DNA of 64,000 nt from Bacillota bacterium (GCA_023412005.1 JAEYOE010000015.1:42390-106389); one strand, 5' to 3'. Shown: positions 7,986 through 16,983, numbered from the stretch's first letter. Numbers and translations are program-made. The notes: generated from the letters alone by a model not told the origin.

Positions 7986-8001
7986 TATATGCACGCAACA
8001 T

Positions 8002-8015
8002 TGCACATTTGTTCA
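8002..8015. promoter_or_regulatory. Putative SorC-family operator, TGCACA-TT-TGTTCA
   Basis: A near-palindrome of form TGnACA-N2-TGTTCA. It is identical in all 14 bases to the element at 9130-9143 and closely matches 31936-31949 (TGAACG-CA-TGTTCA). It lies 17 bp upstream of the predicted -35 of the BMC operon, a position more typical of activation than of simple blocking. Which SorC regulator binds it is unknown. Confidence 0.5.
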
Positions 8016-8047
8016 TGGGGATTTTTCGTATTTTTTAAAGATGAACA

Positions 8048-8071
8048 ATAAAAAAAGCCGGTAGTCCGGCA
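8048..8071 (-). terminator. Rho-independent terminator after the first SorC gene
   Basis: On the minus strand a GCCGG-ACTA-CCGGC stem (8057-8070) is followed by TTTTTT. It lies 48 bp past the stop of the SorC regulator ending at 8119 and separates that gene from the BMC operon. Confidence 0.75.
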
Positions 8072-8118
8072 AAGTTTAAGCATTGGCCAAAATGCCATAA
8101 GTTGGTTTTGTTATGTTG

Positions 8119-9051
8119 CTATTTTAATACACTTTGAGCCGCTTTTTCATCTGTGATGAGCACATCTATATACCGTCCGCGTAAGGCCCCGAGTATCACA
8201 TCGGCCTTCTTTTCGCCCGCGGCAACACCGATCACATGCGGGATTCTTTTTAAATCATCAAGCGATATTGCCATCATTTTGTCGTTCAAGGTTGAGTGAC
8301 AAAGATGGCCGTTGATATCAATGTAACTGCCGCATATATCGCCGACTGCGCCTTCGTTAATCAGCTTCTCGGAGTCTTCAATATTGATATGACCGGATCT
8401 GAACTGAGCGCTGAGCTCCGGTTTAGTTGAGCCGAGGCCGATTACGGCAATATCGATGCTTTTAATCTTTTGAAAGTGGTTTTTAATATGTGGTTCTTCC
8501 ATCAGCAGATCACGCAATATTTTGCTCTGCACCATAAACGGTGCCTGCAATATATAGCTGTCTCCATTGAGGGCTTTGGCCAGATTATGTGCCATCATAT
8601 TGGCGTCTGTATCATTGGTCTTGTTTCCGGTACCGCCAACCAGCTGAATCACATCGGCCTTTAAAAAGCTGTTTGGCTTGATGTTTTTCACGATGCTGAA
8701 AATGGTTGTGCCCCAAGACAGGCCGATGAGCATACCCGATGTCATTATAGACTCGATATACAATGCCGCCGTCTGACCAACCTTGTCTTTATCCGCTTCA
8801 ACGCTGTAGCTTTGCGGAACCACAATGGCTTCATTAATGCCGTATGTCTCGACTATCTTTCTGCCGAGTTCTTTGCCGAAGGAAGACACATCGTCAATTT
8901 TAATCTGCACTATTCCCTCTTTGATGCATGCCTGAAGCATACGGGAAATGCTTGGACGAGACATATGTATTTTTTGAGAAATTTCTTCCTGGGACAGGCC
9001 TTCGATATAGTACATTTTGGCAACCTGTATTTTTAAATCCCGTCGATCCAT
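8119..9051 (-). CDS. SorC-family sugar-responsive transcriptional regulator
   Basis: DNA-binding regulator with an N-terminal helix-turn-helix (about 10-50; GLSQEEISQKIHMSRPSISRM) and a C-terminal sugar-phosphate-binding domain of the SorC/CggR/DeoR(Bacillus) type, with the marker segments IGLSWGTTI, VQLVGGTG and DICGSYIDINGH. I chose the ATG at 9051 because AAAGGCGG lies 8 bases before it; a GTG three codons upstream is an alternative. It lies upstream of and in line with the BMC operon, with its own terminator and an operator at 9130-9143. It is a natural candidate to control the BMC genes. Confidence 0.92.
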   Translation of the reverse strand: MDRRDLKIQVAKMYYIEGLSQEEISQKIHMSRPSISRMLQACIKEGIVQIKIDDVSSFGKELGRKIVETYGINEAIVVPQSYSVEADKDKVGQTAALYIESIMTSGMLIGLSWGTTIFSIVKNIKPNSFLKADVIQLVGGTGNKTNDTDANMMAHNLAKALNGDSYILQAPFMVQSKILRDLLMEEPHIKNHFQKIKSIDIAVIGLGSTKPELSAQFRSGHINIEDSEKLINEGAVGDICGSYIDINGHLCHSTLNDKMMAISLDDLKRIPHVIGVAAGEKKADVILGALRGRYIDVLITDEKAAQSVLK

Positions 9052-9129
9052 AACCTTCACCGCCTTTACATTATGATACTATAACAAAAGAAATGATTCA
9101 AGCATAATTTTTCTTCCTATAAATAAAAG

Positions 9130-9143
9130 TGCACATTTGTTCA
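9130..9143. promoter_or_regulatory. Putative SorC-family operator, TGCACA-TT-TGTTCA
   Basis: Exact copy of the 14-base element at 8002-8015, lying about 80 bp before the start of the SorC gene at 9051. This fits autoregulation together with control of the BMC operon. Confidence 0.5.
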
Positions 9144-9197
9144 TACGCAAGTATGCGCTTGATTTTTTCGGTTAACGCTTCTTTTTAAATTCAGCAA

Positions 9198-9232
9198 ATA
9201 AAAAGGGCTGCCGGTCATTGACCGCATGCCCT
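9198..9232 (-). terminator. Rho-independent terminator after the second SorC gene
   Basis: On the minus strand, GGGC and CGGTC arms pair with GACCG and GCCC, followed by a TTTTTATT tail. It lies 34 bp beyond the stop at 9266. Confidence 0.75.
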
Positions 9233-9265
9233 CTCACTCCTCCATGCCGCATTCATAACTCAATA

Positions 9266-10222
9266 TTAATTTTCAAGCAGCTCCAAAACACTTCGTGCGG
9301 TGTTTTCGTCCGTCACAAAGTAGTTGATTGTGCCGGTACGCAGCGCACCGATGATAGACAGCACCTTGTGCTTTCCCGCTGCGATACAAATCACGTTTTC
9401 AATGCGTCTGAGCTTTTCATCGTCAATACCCATGATTCTCGCGCTGAATTCATTGTTAATAAAATGACCTTTTAAATTAAATCGTCTTGCACAAATATCT
9501 CCGATTGCCCTTGTTTCATTCCGCTCGTAATGCTGCTGCTGTGCAATATCAAACACCATACGATTATCATAAAACTCAGGCGGTGCACCGGCAGACACAA
9601 TCGCTGTGTCCATATTCTCCCACTTTTCAATGATTGACTTCATCGACATGCTTTGCATATAGAGATCTTTGTCTTCAATTGATTCCGCAATGGCCGGCGC
9701 ATAAATGAAAGAAGGTGTTCCGTATAGCTTTTCCGAGAACATACGGACCATTTCATTAAGCTGATATTCGGAAGTGATTCGCGATGTTCCCCCGATTAAC
9801 GGGACAACATTGATATCTCTCAATTTATTCCGATTGGTGAATGACAACATGAATTCATAACACGTTGTGCCCCATGCGATACCAACCGTCGAATGGCTTT
9901 TCAGTAAGTCTTCGGCATAATCGGCACCCTGAGAGGCCACAATTCTTGTAATCATATGAATATCATCAATCGCTGTCGGAATAACGAGACATCCCTTCAA
10001 CGAAAATCTCTTCATGAACTGCTCTGAAACATCCTCAACATTGTTCTTTGGGTCCTTAATGCTGATTTCAACAATGCCAAAATCTTTCGCTTCCGAAAGC
10101 ATCATCGATACAGATGATCTGGAGATGCCAAGCTGTTTTGCAATCTGCTCCTGTGTCAAGCCGCCTATATAATACATTTTCGAAGCCTGAACCATAAGCT
10201 GTATATCATAACGAGCCTTCAT
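9266..10222 (-). CDS. SorC-family sugar-responsive regulator, paralogue A
   Basis: A 318-residue SorC-type regulator: helix-turn-helix near residues 20-45 (GLTQEQIAKQLGISRSSVSM) and a sugar-binding domain with VGIAWGTTCYEFM, VVPLIGGTSRI and GDICARRFNLKGHF. It is a close paralogue of the gene at 17075-18088. The two share almost the same N-terminus (MKARYDIQLMVQ), the PSFIYAPAIAES segment and much of the effector domain. The pair flanks the ABC transporter operon. A GGAGAG ribosome site precedes the ATG. It differs from the 8119-9051 regulator in both domains, so it probably senses a different ligand or reads a different operator. Confidence 0.92.
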   Translation of the reverse strand: MKARYDIQLMVQASKMYYIGGLTQEQIAKQLGISRSSVSMMLSEAKDFGIVEISIKDPKNNVEDVSEQFMKRFSLKGCLVIPTAIDDIHMITRIVASQGADYAEDLLKSHSTVGIAWGTTCYEFMLSFTNRNKLRDINVVPLIGGTSRITSEYQLNEMVRMFSEKLYGTPSFIYAPAIAESIEDKDLYMQSMSMKSIIEKWENMDTAIVSAGAPPEFYDNRMVFDIAQQQHYERNETRAIGDICARRFNLKGHFINNEFSARIMGIDDEKLRRIENVICIAAGKHKVLSIIGALRTGTINYFVTDENTARSVLELLEN

Positions 10223-10328
10223 TCAATTATCTCTCCGTTTCCAAATATATAAAAAATCGTTCGACAAAATCTTAATGTATATTTTAGCATTCCGCAATAC
10301 CTTTTTGCAAGGACTCACTAAATGTTAC

Positions 10329-10342
10329 AACACAATTGTTCA
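10329..10342. promoter_or_regulatory. Partial operator-like palindrome upstream of SorC paralogue A
   Basis: AACACA-AT-TGTTCA: the right arm matches the TGTTCA class and the core ACAATTGT is shared with the operator at 16943-16954. It lies about 110 bp before the SorC start. Degenerate, so weak evidence. Confidence 0.3.
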
Positions 10343-10397
10343 CTATTTTTTAATATACCTGCTATTTTTGAGAATTTTGCTCAGGCTCGTATAATAC

Positions 10398-10429
10398 GGA
10401 TAGCGCCCCATACATAAGGGGCGCTATCC
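10398..10429 (-). terminator. Perfect 12-bp stem hairpin downstream of the aldo/keto reductase gene
   Basis: GGATAGCGCCCC and GGGGCGCTATCC pair perfectly around an 8-base loop. It lies 44 bp past the stop of the reductase that ends the transporter operon. No U-rich tail follows on the minus strand, so it may protect a 3' end rather than terminate by itself. Confidence 0.5.
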
Positions 10430-10472
10430 ATTTCACGTATTCAGTTAGGCAGCAGATGAATGCTCTAAGTGA

Positions 10473-11417
10473 TTATCCCATGATCTCTTCATACTTTTTA
10501 TTGATGTATGCCAATTCGTCGGCAGCAAGTTCCCATTCGGCTGCGCTGGCGTTTTCATAGGCCATGTCAGGTGTTGTCGCGCCCATCAGCGAGCATGTGA
10601 CACCCGGCTGAGCCAGCACCCAATTGATTGAAACCTGCGCCACCGTTGTGCCTTTATCGCTTGCGATACCGCGGAGCACGTCAAGCAGTTTCTGGCATTT
10701 CGACCACATTGGCTCTTCGTAGAACGAATAAAACGCAGAACGCAGCTCTTTTCCGCCTGTAACCGGCTTCTCCATTTTGCCGGTTAATATGCCGCCGCCC
10801 AAGGATCCGTATGTGATAACGCCCACATCGTTCTTGTTGCAGTATGGAAGAATTCCGTTTTCGATCGAGATGCGGTTCAGCATGTTCATCGGTGGCTGAA
10901 CAACGGCAATATCCGCAATTTTAACCGCTGTTTCAATTTGTGATAAATTGAAGTTTGACACGCCAATGGCACGAATTTTGCCTTCTTCCTTAAACTTCAC
11001 CATCAGCTCAAGCGCTTTTTCAATGCTTGTGTTGTAATCCGGCCAGTGAATAAAATAAAGATCGATGTAATCTGTTTCAAGACGACGAAGAGAATTTTCC
11101 AGCTCTTTTCTCATGATATTCGTATTCAGGCAGTTCACATATTCACCGTAGATACGGAGTGTACCCAGCTTGGTTGCAAGAACAACCTTGTCGCGCAGGC
11201 CCTTAATTGCCTTGGCAACAACTTTTTCAGAAGCACCGTCAAGGCCGTATGCCGCTGCTGTATCCACCATATTGACGCCCGCATCAATAGACGCTCTGAT
11301 GGCATCAATGGAGAGCTTTTCATCCACTTCGCCGAAGAAGTCGTTGCCCATTTCCCATGTGCCCTGACCGATCACCGAAATATCAATACCGCTGTTACCC
11401 ATTTTCCTGTATTTCAT
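10473..11417 (-). CDS. Aldo/keto reductase
   Basis: NADP(H)-type TIM-barrel reductase of 314 residues with the catalytic tetrad D52, Y57 (VDTAAAYG), K83 (LATKLG) and H124 (FIHWPD). The C-terminal cofactor-binding segment is SLMGATTPDMAYEN. It is the last gene of the transporter operon, 72 bp after the cupin gene, with AGGAGGG before the ATG. Interconversion of a sugar and its polyol, or of an aldehyde and an alcohol, is plausible. Reducing BMC-related aldehydes is a possibility but nothing in the sequence proves it. Confidence 0.9.
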   Translation of the reverse strand: MKYRKMGNSGIDISVIGQGTWEMGNDFFGEVDEKLSIDAIRASIDAGVNMVDTAAAYGLDGASEKVVAKAIKGLRDKVVLATKLGTLRIYGEYVNCLNTNIMRKELENSLRRLETDYIDLYFIHWPDYNTSIEKALELMVKFKEEGKIRAIGVSNFNLSQIETAVKIADIAVVQPPMNMLNRISIENGILPYCNKNDVGVITYGSLGGGILTGKMEKPVTGGKELRSAFYSFYEEPMWSKCQKLLDVLRGIASDKGTTVAQVSINWVLAQPGVTCSLMGATTPDMAYENASAAEWELAADELAYINKKYEEIMG

Positions 11418-11489
11418 TTTTAACCCTCCTTATTTATTACATATTAATAGAGACATTATTGTTGGTACAAAATGACGCGTTGATGTTGT

Positions 11490-11996
11490 CTACTCAAATT
11501 CATCAAGCACTTCAATTTGCTTATCCGCCGGGATATCGACCATAAAACAATCAGTCACGTATGTTCTTTCCGGCAGCGCACAAAGAATATGAACCTTGTC
11601 GCACTGATACGGGAAACCGGCCTGATGCCACACCCCGGCCTTTACATTAACAACCGTGCCCTTTGGCAGCAAAAACACCTCAATTTCGTCCAGCGGGACA
11701 ACGCCTGTTTGGGTGGCCGGTGCCACATGCATCAGGTAATCGCCGTCAAGACAGATGATTGTTTCATGGCAATAATTGTGCATTTCTATGCAGTCGATAA
11801 TATGCGGACGGTTTTCAACCACACATGCCGAGTACGAAACGCAGGTTGCGCTGCCAAGGCTTTGCTGAACCATATCACGATAAAATTCGACAGGCGGAGC
11901 GCCGAGCTTGTCGCCCTGCGGATTCAGTATGCTGGAGAAGCTTCCGTACCTTGCAAAGGCTTCGTGTGTTAACTTCTTAATTTTTACCTGCTTCAT
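11490..11996 (-). CDS. AllA-like (ureidoglycolate-lyase-type) cupin protein
   Basis: A 168-residue double-stranded beta-helix protein resembling ureidoglycolate lyase/hydrolase: LTHEAFARYGSF at the start, EMHNYCHETIICLDGDYL in the middle and the VKAGVWHQAGFPY signature near residue 125. The last resembles the VWHxP motif of AllA. Nothing for purine breakdown lies nearby, so it more likely acts on a sugar or sugar acid as an isomerase or mutarotase-like helper. It lies between the permease and reductase genes of the sugar ABC operon. The ATG at 11996 is preferred (AGGAGGG, 5-6 bases upstream). Confidence 0.65.
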   Translation of the reverse strand: MKQVKIKKLTHEAFARYGSFSSILNPQGDKLGAPPVEFYRDMVQQSLGSATCVSYSACVVENRPHIIDCIEMHNYCHETIICLDGDYLMHVAPATQTGVVPLDEIEVFLLPKGTVVNVKAGVWHQAGFPYQCDKVHILCALPERTYVTDCFMVDIPADKQIEVLDEFE

Positions 11997-12100
11997 TTTC
12001 ACCCTCCTGCAATTTATAATAGTCGCTTGGCTGACCTTTCCCGATCATTAAGCAGTATTTGCTTCATACCTATTGCTGCTCCGTGATTTATATGCAGCCG

Positions 12101-13099
12101 TTATTGAGCAATCGCTTCTCTGGTGAGCACATGGTTCAGCGCAACAGCCAGCACCAGCACAACACCTTTCGCCAAAGACTCGTAGTAAGGCGGTATAACC
12201 GATTTTAACCCAAGGGTTATACATGCGATGATCAACGCACCGATGACTGATTTAACAACCGACCCTTCACCGCCTGTAAACACGGTTCCGCCCAGCAGTA
12301 CGGCGATAATGGCATCTGTTTCCACGCCGACACCGGTATAAGGCTCGCCGATCATCAGATAACTGCCCCGCGCAACACCGGCCAATGCGGACAGCACGCC
12401 AAGCATAATATACACACCCCAAACGACTTTGACGGAGTTGATACCCGACAGCTCAGCTGCCGTTCTGTTACCACCAATGGCCGCAATATACTTGCCGAGA
12501 ACGGTTTTACGCTGGACGATGACAAGTACCACAACCACTATTATCGTGACGATCACAGCCCATGACAGTCCGGAACCCGGAACAACCTCTGCGCGCGAAA
12601 AATCGCCAATCCAATCCGGCATCACAAGCCCGCCGTTGCTTTTTATAGAGGATATCCCTTCAGGCACAAGATATCTTGCGATGCCCTGATAAGCACTCAT
12701 CGTAATCAATGTGGCGATAACAGGCGTTATTCTCATCTTCATAACCAGCCAGCCGTTAACCCAGCCGAGTACAAACCCAAGCGCCAGCGTCAGCAGCAAA
12801 GCCGGCAGGAACGAGAAACCGTTGAGCACCATGGTCGCATAAAACACGGTTGTCAGGCTTAATGTGCTGCCCACCGAAAGATCGATGTTTCCTGATATCA
12901 TGATGTAAGTGAACCCGCTCGAAATCATGATAATCGGTACAGACATTCTTAAAATATTGGTTAAGTTATCGGGGAAGAGAAAGTTGCCCCTCTGAAAAAA
13001 CTCACCTTTCGTCATCCCCAGCGCAAGGACAACCAACAAAAGGATCAGATATACATAAACACTTTTTACAATGTTTTTTAAATTGGCCTTTGTTTGCAT
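12101..13099 (-). CDS. Ribose-type ABC transporter permease 1
   Basis: Integral membrane permease of the RbsC/XylH family with about eight to ten membrane segments. Family marks include SAGFTYIMISGNIDLSVGS near residue 65 and the cytoplasmic loop AIGGNRTAAELSGI, which contacts the ATPase. I place the start at ATG 13099, six bases after AGGGGTG; a GTG seven codons earlier overlaps the upstream stop. Second of two different permeases in the operon, which probably form a heterodimer. It is followed by the cupin gene. Confidence 0.92.
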   Translation of the reverse strand: MQTKANLKNIVKSVYVYLILLLVVLALGMTKGEFFQRGNFLFPDNLTNILRMSVPIIMISSGFTYIMISGNIDLSVGSTLSLTTVFYATMVLNGFSFLPALLLTLALGFVLGWVNGWLVMKMRITPVIATLITMSAYQGIARYLVPEGISSIKSNGGLVMPDWIGDFSRAEVVPGSGLSWAVIVTIIVVVVLVIVQRKTVLGKYIAAIGGNRTAAELSGINSVKVVWGVYIMLGVLSALAGVARGSYLMIGEPYTGVGVETDAIIAVLLGGTVFTGGEGSVVKSVIGALIIACITLGLKSVIPPYYESLAKGVVLVLAVALNHVLTREAIAQ

Positions 13100-13116
13100 T
13101 TCATTCACCCCTTTCG

Positions 13117-14133
13117 TCACGCGTTGCGCTTATCCAGCGCATACCTCTGCGCCAGTATCGCCAAAAACGTGACCACACCTTTTAAGATAAATTGCCATTC
13201 AGGCCGCAGCAGCAGACTCGTCGCAGCGGATGTCACCACACCGATGATAAGAGCACCAACCACTGTTCCTGCAACCGAGCCAAAACCACCGTTGATATTT
13301 GTTCCACCCAGCAATGTTACAACGAGTGCGCTAAACTCTAAGCCCTCACCGCGGCTTGAAATAGCCGCTTTGGTTTCCGATGCAAGTAATATGCCGGTGA
13401 TTCCCGCAAGGAGTGAACTTAAAAGATACAAAATGGTAATATGCCTTTCAACCTTGATACCCGAAAGACGCGCCGCCTCTCTGTTTGCGCCAATGAGATA
13501 CGTTCTTGCGCCGAAAGTTGTTTTCTTTTCAATAAACAGCGCCCCAATCACGAGCACTGCTGCAATCAACACAGCAATCTTGATGGGCCCCACCAGCGTG
13601 ACGTTACCAACCACACCGTAAACATCCGGCAAACCGGCGCTGCGCTGTGCACCCTGAGTGACCACCTGCGCCACGCCCCTCGCAATCGACATCGTTCCGA
13701 GAGTCACGATAATGGAAGCCACTTTCAGATTTGCGATGAAATATGAGTTGAGTAATCCGATTACCAGCGCGGCCAGCAAGGCCAAGGTGACGCTCAAGCC
13801 GTAGCTCATGCCAAGGCCGGTGGCCAGCTCGGAAAAGCCCGCCTGCTGTGTCTGGCAGAAATAAGCCGACAGCACGCCCGTCATGGCGATTGTACCGCTC
13901 ACCGACATATCGAAATGCCCGGTGATCAGCAGAAACGTGACCCCGATGCCGAGAATCACAACATACCAGTTATTAGCCAGCAGGTTCAGTACGATCGGTA
14001 CTGAGAAATATTTCGGAATCAACAAGCTCGCAAGAGCAAAAGCAACGATTAGAACAACGAACATTGAAAGCGTTATGAACGATTCATTGCTCATTTTTCC
14101 TTTTTTGAATAGACTGTTATTTTTATTAAACAT
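13117..14133 (-). CDS. Ribose-type ABC transporter permease 2
   Basis: A second RbsC-family permease. The ATG at 14133 lies one base after the ATPase stop, with GGGGGTG about eight bases upstream, so it is translationally coupled. Marks are LLITGHFDMSVSGTI and the coupling loop LIGANREAARLSGIKVERH. The GHFDMS variant differs from the usual GxIDLS of the family and of its partner permease. About ten membrane segments are visible. Confidence 0.92.
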   Translation of the reverse strand: MFNKNNSLFKKGKMSNESFITLSMFVVLIVAFALASLLIPKYFSVPIVLNLLANNWYVVILGIGVTFLLITGHFDMSVSGTIAMTGVLSAYFCQTQQAGFSELATGLGMSYGLSVTLALLAALVIGLLNSYFIANLKVASIIVTLGTMSIARGVAQVVTQGAQRSAGLPDVYGVVGNVTLVGPIKIAVLIAAVLVIGALFIEKKTTFGARTYLIGANREAARLSGIKVERHITILYLLSSLLAGITGILLASETKAAISSRGEGLEFSALVVTLLGGTNINGGFGSVAGTVVGALIIGVVTSAATSLLLRPEWQFILKGVVTFLAILAQRYALDKRNA

Positions 14134-14134
14134 A

Positions 14135-15622
14135 TCAGCATACACCCCCAGTACAGATGTGAATGATCCGCTGGGCATCAACATCAACGCCGTTTTGCAG
14201 CTCTGAACGGATCTCGCCCTCATAAAGCAGGAAAACACGGTCACAAGAATTCAGTATCTCCGGCAGCTCTGAAGAGAAAAACATGATCGACTTTCCTTCC
14301 ATAGCCAGCTCGCGAATGATCTGATAGATTTCAGATTTTGCGCCGACATCAATACCTCTCGTCGGTTCGTCGAGCAACAACAGATTGGCATCTGCAAACA
14401 AGCATTTCGAGAAAACCACTTTTTGCTGATTTCCGCCTGATAGCTTGGCCGTTTCCTTTTCCATCGAGTCTGTTTTAATGTTCAGCTTTTGAATGTATTC
14501 ATTTGCGACAGCGCGTTCTTTTCCGGCATCAATAATTCCGCCGTGAGAAATTTTCCCCATGTTCATCACCGGAATATTGCGCTTTATTGTCAGCATTGTA
14601 AACAAGCCTTGCGTTCTTCTTTCCTCGGGTACAAACGCGATACCGGCTTCAATTGTTTTGCTGGGAACGCAGCCGAGCTTCTTGCCGTTGAACTCAATGT
14701 CTCCGGTGTATTTATCTGCTCCGAAAATCGCCCGCGCCAGCTCTGTTTTACCGGCCCCAATCAGCCCGTAAAAGCCCACAATTTCGCCTTTATTAACCTT
14801 GAAGGAAATGTCTTTGAGTTTATGGTTGCTAAGATTTTTAACCTCAAGCAGCGTTTCTTGAGACTGGATGTCTCGCGATTCATATTTCTCCATTACCGAT
14901 TTGCCGATCATCATCCTGATCAGTTCCATTCTGTCTTTCACTTCACTCATCGGTTTTGTTTCAATATGCTTTCCGTCACGCATAACCGTAACGTAATCTC
15001 CAAGTTCAAATATCTCGTCCAGTCTGTGTGAAATATAGATAACTGTTACATTCTGCTCGCGCAACCGTTTTACTATTTTAAAAAGCCTTTCGATTTCACT
15101 TTCCGATAACGCTGCGGTCGGCTCGTCCATGATGATAATCTCCGCATCAGAAGCGACGGCTTTAGCAATCTCGATGATTTGTTTTTTTGCAACGCTCAAC
15201 CTTGAAACCCGTTCCTTGGGATTTATACCGGGCTCTATGTCTTTTAATACGTCTACAATCTTTTTAATCTTATCTGTTTTGCGTAAAAACCCGAATTTTG
15301 TATCTTCAATGCCAAGTGTGAGATTTTCTTCTACTGTCAACTGATCAACAACATTAAGTTCCTGAAACAAAGTGCTTATCCCTTTTGTTGTCGCATCCTT
15401 TGTGTTGTTCGCGCTGTATTCCTGCCCATTAAGATAAATAGTTCCGGACGTTCTTGCAAAAGCGCCGGTCAGGATTTTTATGAGCGTCGATTTGCCGGCA
15501 CCGTTTTCTCCGACCAGACAGTGAACCGTGTTTTTGCGGATGTCGAAGCTGACATCGTTCACCGCTCTTACACCAGGAAAATCTTTGATCAGATTTTTGA
15601 TCTCCAATGCATACTCACTCAT
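14135..15622 (-). CDS. Ribose-type ABC transporter ATPase (two nucleotide-binding domains)
   Basis: An RbsA-type tandem ATPase (495 residues from ATG 15622, chosen for the GGGGAG six bases before it). The first domain has GENGAGKSTLIK and LSVAKKQIIEIAKA; the second has YGLIGAGKTELAR and LSGGNQQKVVFSK with LLLLDEPTRGID. Both halves carry Walker B glutamates. As in the RbsA/XylG group, the second Walker A is the degenerate GAGKTE type. It energises import with the two permeases and the lipoprotein-binding protein encoded upstream. Confidence 0.95.
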   Translation of the reverse strand: MSEYALEIKNLIKDFPGVRAVNDVSFDIRKNTVHCLVGENGAGKSTLIKILTGAFARTSGTIYLNGQEYSANNTKDATTKGISTLFQELNVVDQLTVEENLTLGIEDTKFGFLRKTDKIKKIVDVLKDIEPGINPKERVSRLSVAKKQIIEIAKAVASDAEIIIMDEPTAALSESEIERLFKIVKRLREQNVTVIYISHRLDEIFELGDYVTVMRDGKHIETKPMSEVKDRMELIRMMIGKSVMEKYESRDIQSQETLLEVKNLSNHKLKDISFKVNKGEIVGFYGLIGAGKTELARAIFGADKYTGDIEFNGKKLGCVPSKTIEAGIAFVPEERRTQGLFTMLTIKRNIPVMNMGKISHGGIIDAGKERAVANEYIQKLNIKTDSMEKETAKLSGGNQQKVVFSKCLFADANLLLLDEPTRGIDVGAKSEIYQIIRELAMEGKSIMFFSSELPEILNSCDRVFLLYEGEIRSELQNGVDVDAQRIIHICTGGVC

Positions 15623-15644
15623 GATATCTCCCCATTCTATAATT

Positions 15645-15678
15645 TTTGGGAGGGGCTCACGCTGAGCCACCCCCCAAA
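15645..15678 (-). promoter_or_regulatory. Intercistronic stem-loop between binding-protein and ATPase genes
   Basis: A long GC-rich, slightly mismatched stem (arms begin TTTGGG and end CCCAAA, loop GCG) lies between the binding-protein stop (15703) and the ATPase start. No U-tract follows. Such stem-loops usually stabilise the highly expressed binding-protein part of the message or partly attenuate the downstream genes. Confidence 0.6.
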
Positions 15679-15702
15679 CATTGCTATAGGCTTAAGTGTT
15701 GG

Positions 15703-16839
15703 TTATTTAACATCCGCTTCAGTCAGCTTTGTGCCGAACTGATCGTTGTACCACTTGAGCGCATCGGCAAGGGTCATGTTCCACGCATCAACCACTTGCA
15801 CAGGCCCGAAGATTTCTTCTGCAGGATCGCTCACCTGTTTGATTTCGCCTAAGTAAACCTTAACAATCATGTCGATGATCGCTTCAGATGTACCGATCGG
15901 GGGCAGTCCGAGGGAAGCCTTCAGAGAGCTGTTCGGATTGAAGATATCTTTGAGTTCCGATACCGGGCAGTCAACGCTGCACACGATTTCAGTTGTCGGC
16001 TTGCCATCTTTCATTGTGCCGCGGCCTGCATCGATAAGAGCAGCCATCGCGCCAGGTGTTAAGTCACCGGCTTCGGAGTAAATGATGTTAACTTCCGGGT
16101 TTGTTACAAGCAGATTGCTCAGAGCTGTCTTTGTTGCATCAGCGCCGCCGCTGCAATCCTGGCAGCCAAGGTCTGTAAATTTGCCATCACCAACAACGCT
16201 CTTAATGCCTTCTACAAACGGGTCTGTACGTCCGGTTTTCACTTCTCTGTTATCCGGCCAGCCAAGCTGAACAGTCACGATCGGTTTGTCGGGGTTAGCC
16301 GCGATCCAAGCCTTCGCAGCATCAGCGCCCATCTTGAAGGAGCCGCCGGCTTCATCGCTTCTGTAGGTCGGGATTCCGGTGTCGCCCAAGGGGCTGAAGA
16401 ACGATGTCATTGCGATGCCCGCTTTGATAGCCGCTTCCACACCGGGCTTCGCTGCATCAGCTTCCCAAATCTGAAGTGTTGCGCCGTTGAAGTCAGATGT
16501 TGCGAGCATATCAACGTTCTGTGTCATGACGTTAGCGTCAGACTGTCCGTCGATGATGGTAACCTCTGCACCGTACTTTTCTTTCGCATAGTCAACTGCA
16601 GCCTGAGCACGCGCCTGATGGAACTCATTCGCAAGTGTCGATACGAAATAAGCAATCTTCATACCTTCAGCTGTCTTTTCCGGAGCAGCAGATGATTCCT
16701 CAGCAACAGCTTCAGACGACTCGGCAGGAGCTTCGCTCACTTCCGGCGATGCAGATGTCGACGGTGTGCTTGCCTGGCAGCCCGCCAGTATTCCTAAGGT
16801 AAGCAGTACGCTTAAGAAAATCACGATAACCTTTCTCAT
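15703..16839 (-). CDS. Sugar ABC transporter substrate-binding lipoprotein (Peripla_BP_4 type)
   Basis: Captures the sugar outside the membrane. The signal peptide ends in a lipobox (ILAGC, lipidated Cys near residue 20), followed by a Ser/Glu/Ala-rich linker (about 22-58) and a ribose/galactose-type binding fold starting MKIAYFVSTLANEFHQARAQ. It has 378 residues. First gene of the transporter operon, with an AGGAGG site and a promoter/operator at 16943-16983. The DGQSDANVMTQNVDML stretch matches ribose-type sugar binders in style, but the ligand is not readable; a pentose, pentulose or pentitol is inferred from context. Confidence 0.93.
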   Translation of the reverse strand: MRKVIVIFLSVLLTLGILAGCQASTPSTSASPEVSEAPAESSEAVAEESSAAPEKTAEGMKIAYFVSTLANEFHQARAQAAVDYAKEKYGAEVTIIDGQSDANVMTQNVDMLATSDFNGATLQIWEADAAKPGVEAAIKAGIAMTSFFSPLGDTGIPTYRSDEAGGSFKMGADAAKAWIAANPDKPIVTVQLGWPDNREVKTGRTDPFVEGIKSVVGDGKFTDLGCQDCSGGADATKTALSNLLVTNPEVNIIYSEAGDLTPGAMAALIDAGRGTMKDGKPTTEIVCSVDCPVSELKDIFNPNSSLKASLGLPPIGTSEAIIDMIVKVYLGEIKQVSDPAEEIFGPVQVVDAWNMTLADALKWYNDQFGTKLTEADVK

Positions 16840-16942
16840 TGTTTTCCTCCTGATTTTATTTTTCTAATCAACTTTTACATTGATTAAACATGACTGACAT
16901 ATTCCATATTGTTACATAATTCATGTCTATAAAATTATGTTC

Positions 16943-16954
16943 TAACAATTGTTA
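16943..16954. promoter_or_regulatory. Perfect 12-bp operator TAACAATTGTTA at the transporter promoter
   Basis: A perfect palindrome abutting the predicted -10, an ideal place for repression. It has the same form (TAACA-N2-TGTTA) as 26482-26493 before the AraD-like gene. SorC paralogue A or B is the likely binder; inference. Confidence 0.55.
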
Positions 16955-16983
16955 ATGCTAGCATATGCTTTGGAATATGTCAA
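16955..16983 (-). promoter_or_regulatory. Predicted sigma-A promoter of the sugar transporter operon
   Basis: TTGACA (16978-16983) and TAGCAT (16955-16960), spaced by 17 bp on the minus strand, about 115 bp before the binding-protein start. The -10 touches the palindrome at 16943-16954. Confidence 0.6.
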
